NCBI GenBank assembly: GCA_943842425.1
Contig: CALTBR010000001.1
Coordinates: 186,001 to 250,000, forward strand
Direction: 5' to 3'
Source of the DNA: UBA974 sp002292405
GTDB lineage: Bacteria; Bacteroidota; Bacteroidia; Flavobacteriales_D; Sanyastnellaceae
Length of the DNA: 64,000 nt
Of the stretch, positions 60,896 to 64,000 are shown one piece after another. Made by a program: the position numbers and the translations under genes. The notes under the pieces were generated by a model. The model was given only the letters and a program-made list of their open reading frames with translations, ran no database searches and was not told the origin of the DNA. Numbering within the stretch: the stretch's first letter is position 1; the number at the start of each line of letters is the position of its first letter.

Positions 60896-61645
60896 ATGAA
60901 TATAACCCTTAAAGTTTGGCGACAAAAAGGACCTAATTCATTAGGTAAGATGGAAACACATCCAATGTCGAATGTTTCAGAAGACATGTCTTTTCTAGAA
61001 ATGATGGATGTTCTTAATGATAAATTAGTCAGAGAGGGAAATGAGCCGATTGCATTTGATCACGATTGCCGTGAGGGAATATGTGGGTCTTGTTCAATGT
61101 TTATAAATGGAGAGGCGCATGGTCCAGGAAGAAATGTCACCACCTGTCAGTTGCATATGCGTTCTTTTAAAGATGGAGAAACAATCCATGTTGAACCATG
61201 GCGTTCAGCAGCATTTCCAGTTATAAAAGATCTTGCTGTAGACAGAAGTGCCTTTGATAGGATTATACAATCAGGAGGTTATGTTTCTGTAAACACCTCC
61301 GGTTCTACCCAAGATGCAAATGCCATACCTATTCCAAAGCATGATGCTGACGAAGCATTTGATTCGGCGACATGTATAGGCTGTGGTGCGTGTGTTGCCA
61401 CTTGCAAGAATTCGTCGGCCATGCTTTTTGTATCAGCAAAGGTGAGCCAGTTGTCACTTCTTCCTCAGGGTAAACCAGAAAAAAAGGAGCGCGTTATACG
61501 CATGGTAGACCAAATGGATTTGGAAGGGTTTGGCAACTGTACAAACACAGGAGCATGTGAAGTTGAGTGCCCCAAAGGCATAAGCATTACTAACATTGCT
61601 CGTATGAACAGAGAATTTCTATCTTCAAATTTGACGTCAAAGTAG
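60896..61645 (+). CDS. sdhB: Succinate dehydrogenase iron-sulfur subunit
   Basis: The 249-residue subunit carries electrons from SdhA flavin to the haem subunit. Cysteine motifs for the three clusters are present: [2Fe-2S] in CREGICGSCSMFING plus TTCQLH, and the [4Fe-4S]/[3Fe-4S] pair in CIGCGACVATCKNS and CTNTGACEVECPKGI. Last gene of sdhCAB. The 66-base gap after it holds the promoter region of the metal-binding protein gene. Confidence 0.96.
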   Translation: MNITLKVWRQKGPNSLGKMETHPMSNVSEDMSFLEMMDVLNDKLVREGNEPIAFDHDCREGICGSCSMFINGEAHGPGRNVTTCQLHMRSFKDGETIHVEPWRSAAFPVIKDLAVDRSAFDRIIQSGGYVSVNTSGSTQDANAIPIPKHDADEAFDSATCIGCGACVATCKNSSAMLFVSAKVSQLSLLPQGKPEKKERVIRMVDQMDLEGFGNCTNTGACEVECPKGISITNIARMNREFLSSNLTSK

Positions 61646-61684
61646 AAGTTTGATTTTCATAACAAGTGTTACTTAACTGAGATA

Positions 61685-61707
61685 TAAGGTATATTGCCTT
61701 AAACTTG
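61685..61707 (+). promoter_or_regulatory. Inverted repeat overlapping a -7 element before the HMA gene
   Basis: TAAGG (61685-61689), 7-base spacer, CCTTA (61697-61701), overlapping TAAACTTG (61700-61707), a -7-like element ending 4 bases before ATG 61712. The layout fits an operator placed to block the promoter of a metal-related operon. The arms are short. Confidence 0.35.
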
Positions 61708-61711
61708 TAGT

Positions 61712-62077
61712 ATGAAGAATTTAATATTTGTAGTTTTCAGCCTGTTTTTAATCACCAATATATCTGGTCAGAAAAAGGTAGATGTCACTTTTGAAGTAGG
61801 AGGAGTTTGCGGAATGTGTGAAGAACGCATTGAAAAGGTATATGACGTTAAAGGCATCGTGATTGCAGATTATGATCTTGAAACACATCAGCTTCACGTC
61901 GTATATAAAACGAAACATTTTCCGGATATTCTAGATGTTCATCGACTTGCAACTAGTGTAGGACACGATACAGATTTGATTAAAGCATCAGACGAAGTCT
62001 ATGCAAAAATTCATGCATGCTGTAAGTATAGATCAGAAAATGCAACTCAAAAATGTTCCGGGGATCACGAACACTAA
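61712..62077 (+). CDS. Exported heavy-metal-associated (HMA) domain protein
   Basis: The 121-residue product has a signal peptide (~1-19, ending NISGQ) and one HMA domain (~22-95) with the metal site GVCGMCEERIEKVYDVKGI. A C-terminal tail rich in Cys and His (HACCKYRSENATQKCSGDHEH) adds likely ligands. Proteins of this type bind Cu(I) or other soft metals. The next gene, 40 bases downstream, is a TonB receptor with a His-rich insertion, so the pair probably handles a transition metal, most likely copper, in the periplasm. The metal is inferred. Confidence 0.85.
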   Translation: MKNLIFVVFSLFLITNISGQKKVDVTFEVGGVCGMCEERIEKVYDVKGIVIADYDLETHQLHVVYKTKHFPDILDVHRLATSVGHDTDLIKASDEVYAKIHACCKYRSENATQKCSGDHEH

Positions 62078-62117
62078 TATTTGGCCTTGCCTAAATGTTG
62101 CCACTATAGAGATTAAC

Positions 62118-64000
62118 ATGAAGCTTTTGAAATCCCTATGCTTAGTAGTATTTATAGTTAGTTGGTTAGCTATGCCAAATATCTCCGCTCAGAAACATGT
62201 AAAAGGAAAAGTTCTCGCTCCAGAATCTCATATTGGTCATAACCACGAAGCGGGCGAACATGAAGGCGAGAATGTATACGATGTGTTGCCTGGGGCGACA
62301 GTGATTTGGAAAGGAACGACAGTGGGTACGATGACTGACCTTTTCGGGTTTTTTAAGATACCAGCTTTTAATATAGGAGACACACTACAAGTAAGCATGA
62401 TTGGGTATGAGACTGTATGGATAATGTATACAGGCTGGGATTATTTAGATATACCACTCTTACCTGGAGTTCTGTTAAATGAGGCAAAGGTAGAAACCAG
62501 AAAATCTACGACCTCTATTTCTCTTCTCGACCCATTGAATATCCAGCAGCTTAATAGGAAAGAACTTACAAAAGCGGCTTGTTGTAACTTAAGTGAAGCA
62601 TTTGAAACAAACGCTTCTGTGGACGCTTCTTTTACAGACGCTGTAACAGGAACTCGTCAGATTCGGATGTTAGGTTTAGATGGAAAATATACCCAACTTC
62701 TTGTAGACAATCTTCCAGGACCACGAGGGTTAAATGTTGTGCAAGGCCTGTCTTTTATTCCTGGTCCTTGGATAGATAACATTTCTATTTCAAAAGGGTC
62801 AGGATCGGTAACTAACGGTTACGAGAGCATTACAGGCCAAATCAATGTTGCGATGCGAAATCCGGAAAATGCGGAGCCACTGCACATTAATTTGTATATA
62901 AGTGGTGACGGAAGATTAGAATGGAATCACGTGAGTAGACATCAAGTGAGCAGGCGCTGGAGCACAGCTCTCTTATCCCACGCCGAGCTCGGCACTTTTA
63001 TAAATGACCGAAATGATGACACTTTTCTTGACACACCTTTAAAACGAGATATAGTCTTAAGGAATGAATGGAAATTTCGTGGTGACAGAGGTATTCGTGG
63101 TGAGTATACAATTTCTTCTGTCATGATGAAAAGGCTTGCAGGTCAATCCTCGGCCTACTCAGAGTCGAACTCACCTTTTGACCTTTTAAAACCCTATCTG
63201 GCAAATACGGATTCGTCTGCATGGACTGCCGCGACAACTATATCTAGATTAGAAGCGTCGGCAAAAACTGGATATGTCTTTCCTGATAAGTCTTGGCAAT
63301 CGATAGGTAGTCAATTTTTTGCTTCTACTCATAAGCAAGAACATAAGTTTGGCAACAGGAGCTATCAGGGAACAGAAGATTATTTTAGAGGCAACATGCT
63401 CTTCTCTAGCATCATTAACAATACGGATCACAAATTTACTACCGGTCTTAGTTTTGTTTATGATGATTTTAATGAGACAGGGACATGGGGAGCAGAATAC
63501 AACGAGTGGGATACTGCAAATGACACAATTTCTCGTACAGAAATTGTTCCAGGGGCTTTCTTTGAATACACATGGACAGCAGGAGAACGCTTGGTTGTTG
63601 TAGCTGGACTAAGAGGGGATCATCACAACCTTTACGGCAATTTTACCTCTCCTCGATTGCATGTTCGTTATTCAGTCGCGGAGGAGACGTCTGTTAAACT
63701 TGTTGCGGGACGTGGGTTCAGAACGGCAAATGTGTTTATGGAACAATTGGGATCTTGGGCGAGTAACAGACGCTGGGATATTCAAGAAGATTTGGCCCCA
63801 GAAGTAGCAACTAATTTAGGTTTAAACCTGGTTTCTAAATTCCGACTAAACTCTAGAGAGGCTTCACTTTCTTTAGACGGGTACTATACAAATTTTGACA
63901 ACAGAATCATTGTCGATTTATACAACTCTCCACACGAAGTAAGCATCTATAATCTAAACAATGTCGGGGGGTATCAGTCACGATCTAGCTCAAAGACTGT
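62118..64000 (+). CDS. TonB-dependent receptor, probably metal-linked, 3' end outside window
   Basis: The frame runs unbroken from ATG 62118 to the right edge (about 627 codons), so the C-terminal barrel is missing. There is a signal peptide (~1-25, ending NISAQ) and a carboxypeptidase-regulatory-like domain (~27-110) carrying a His/Glu-rich insertion (SHIGHNHEAGEHEGE). The plug follows (~140-250): KAACCNLSEAFETNASVDASF, GTRQIRMLGLDGKYTQLLVDN and KGSGSVTNGYESITGQINV, then barrel strands. The paired CC and the His-rich loop, together with the upstream HMA protein, suggest metal or metallophore traffic. No database comparison was possible. Confidence 0.88.
   Translation, partial: MKLLKSLCLVVFIVSWLAMPNISAQKHVKGKVLAPESHIGHNHEAGEHEGENVYDVLPGATVIWKGTTVGTMTDLFGFFKIPAFNIGDTLQVSMIGYETVWIMYTGWDYLDIPLLPGVLLNEAKVETRKSTTSISLLDPLNIQQLNRKELTKAACCNLSEAFETNASVDASFTDAVTGTRQIRMLGLDGKYTQLLVDNLPGPRGLNVVQGLSFIPGPWIDNISISKGSGSVTNGYESITGQINVAMRNPENAEPLHINLYISGDGRLEWNHVSRHQVSRRWSTALLSHAELGTFINDRNDDTFLDTPLKRDIVLRNEWKFRGDRGIRGEYTISSVMMKRLAGQSSAYSESNSPFDLLKPYLANTDSSAWTAATTISRLEASAKTGYVFPDKSWQSIGSQFFASTHKQEHKFGNRSYQGTEDYFRGNMLFSSIINNTDHKFTTGLSFVYDDFNETGTWGAEYNEWDTANDTISRTEIVPGAFFEYTWTAGERLVVVAGLRGDHHNLYGNFTSPRLHVRYSVAEETSVKLVAGRGFRTANVFMEQLGSWASNRRWDIQEDLAPEVATNLGLNLVSKFRLNSREASLSLDGYYTNFDNRIIVDLYNSPHEVSIYNLNNVGGYQSRSSSKT

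Noticed and set aside
1..64000. CRISPR arrays, insertion sequences, prophage or rRNA genes
   Set aside because: None seen: no regularly spaced repeats, transposase motifs, phage structural genes or rRNA sequence.

Overview
The window looks like chromosome from a marine-type Bacteroidetes bacterium, most likely order Flavobacteriales. Support: several proteins with type IX secretion (T9SS) C-terminal sorting domains of type A and type B, a PorP/SprF protein, carboxypeptidase-regulatory-domain TonB receptors, the b-type three-gene succinate dehydrogenase, DUF4175 and DUF6495 proteins, and recurrent promoter -7 elements of the form TAnnTTTG with almost no Shine-Dalgarno sequences. No insertion sequence, prophage, rRNA or CRISPR array was seen. 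Gene density is very high: most convergent gene pairs overlap or abut at their stop codons.

Layout. 0-5 kb: a convergent pair of secreted proteins, an endonuclease/exonuclease/phosphatase (EEP) nuclease cut by the left edge and a lamin-tail/OB-fold/PKD T9SS protein. 5-11.1 kb: a plus-strand housekeeping run DUF4175 - RsbW-like ATPase - ybeY - mnmG, carrying two parS-like palindromes inside coding sequence. 11.1-16.4 kb: a YkgJ cysteine-cluster protein, an ALDH7-type aldehyde dehydrogenase, a thioredoxin-fold lipoprotein whose signal-peptide codons contain a textbook intrinsic terminator, and an in-frame fusion of ribose-5-phosphate isomerase B to an M28 peptidase. 16.4-24 kb: an AT-rich leader and a probable four-gene operon, MORN-repeat secreted protein - multi-PAS histidine kinase - LytTR response regulator - CotH-kinase T9SS protein, ended by a terminator next to tRNA-Cys. 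24-30 kb: pssA-purS, a repeat-containing secreted protein, a PLP sulfur-amino-acid enzyme divergent from an Lrp/AsnC regulator with a nested operator between them, and glyS-pgk. 30-42 kb: a long plus-strand run of surface genes (type B T9SS protein - PorP/SprF - OmpA/PD40/LysM lipoprotein - gpsA - giant SBBP/PKD protein - HU/SPOR protein). 42-48 kb: a minus-strand run TonB receptor - kdsB - S9 peptidase - DUF6495. 48-58 kb: dprA, Na+/H+ antiporter, rseP, PBP1A with a zinc-ribbon-like insertion, CoA-transferase A/B, folB, gltX, ssb. 58-64 kb: sdhCAB, then a heavy-metal-associated-domain protein and a TonB receptor cut by the right edge.

The most unusual items are the four-gene MORN/two-component/CotH cassette, the RpiB-M28 fusion, the terminator inside a lipoprotein gene, the intragenic parS-like sites beside and within mnmG, and the cysteine insertion in PBP1A. 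Identifications rest on reading motifs and family knowledge; no database search was run.
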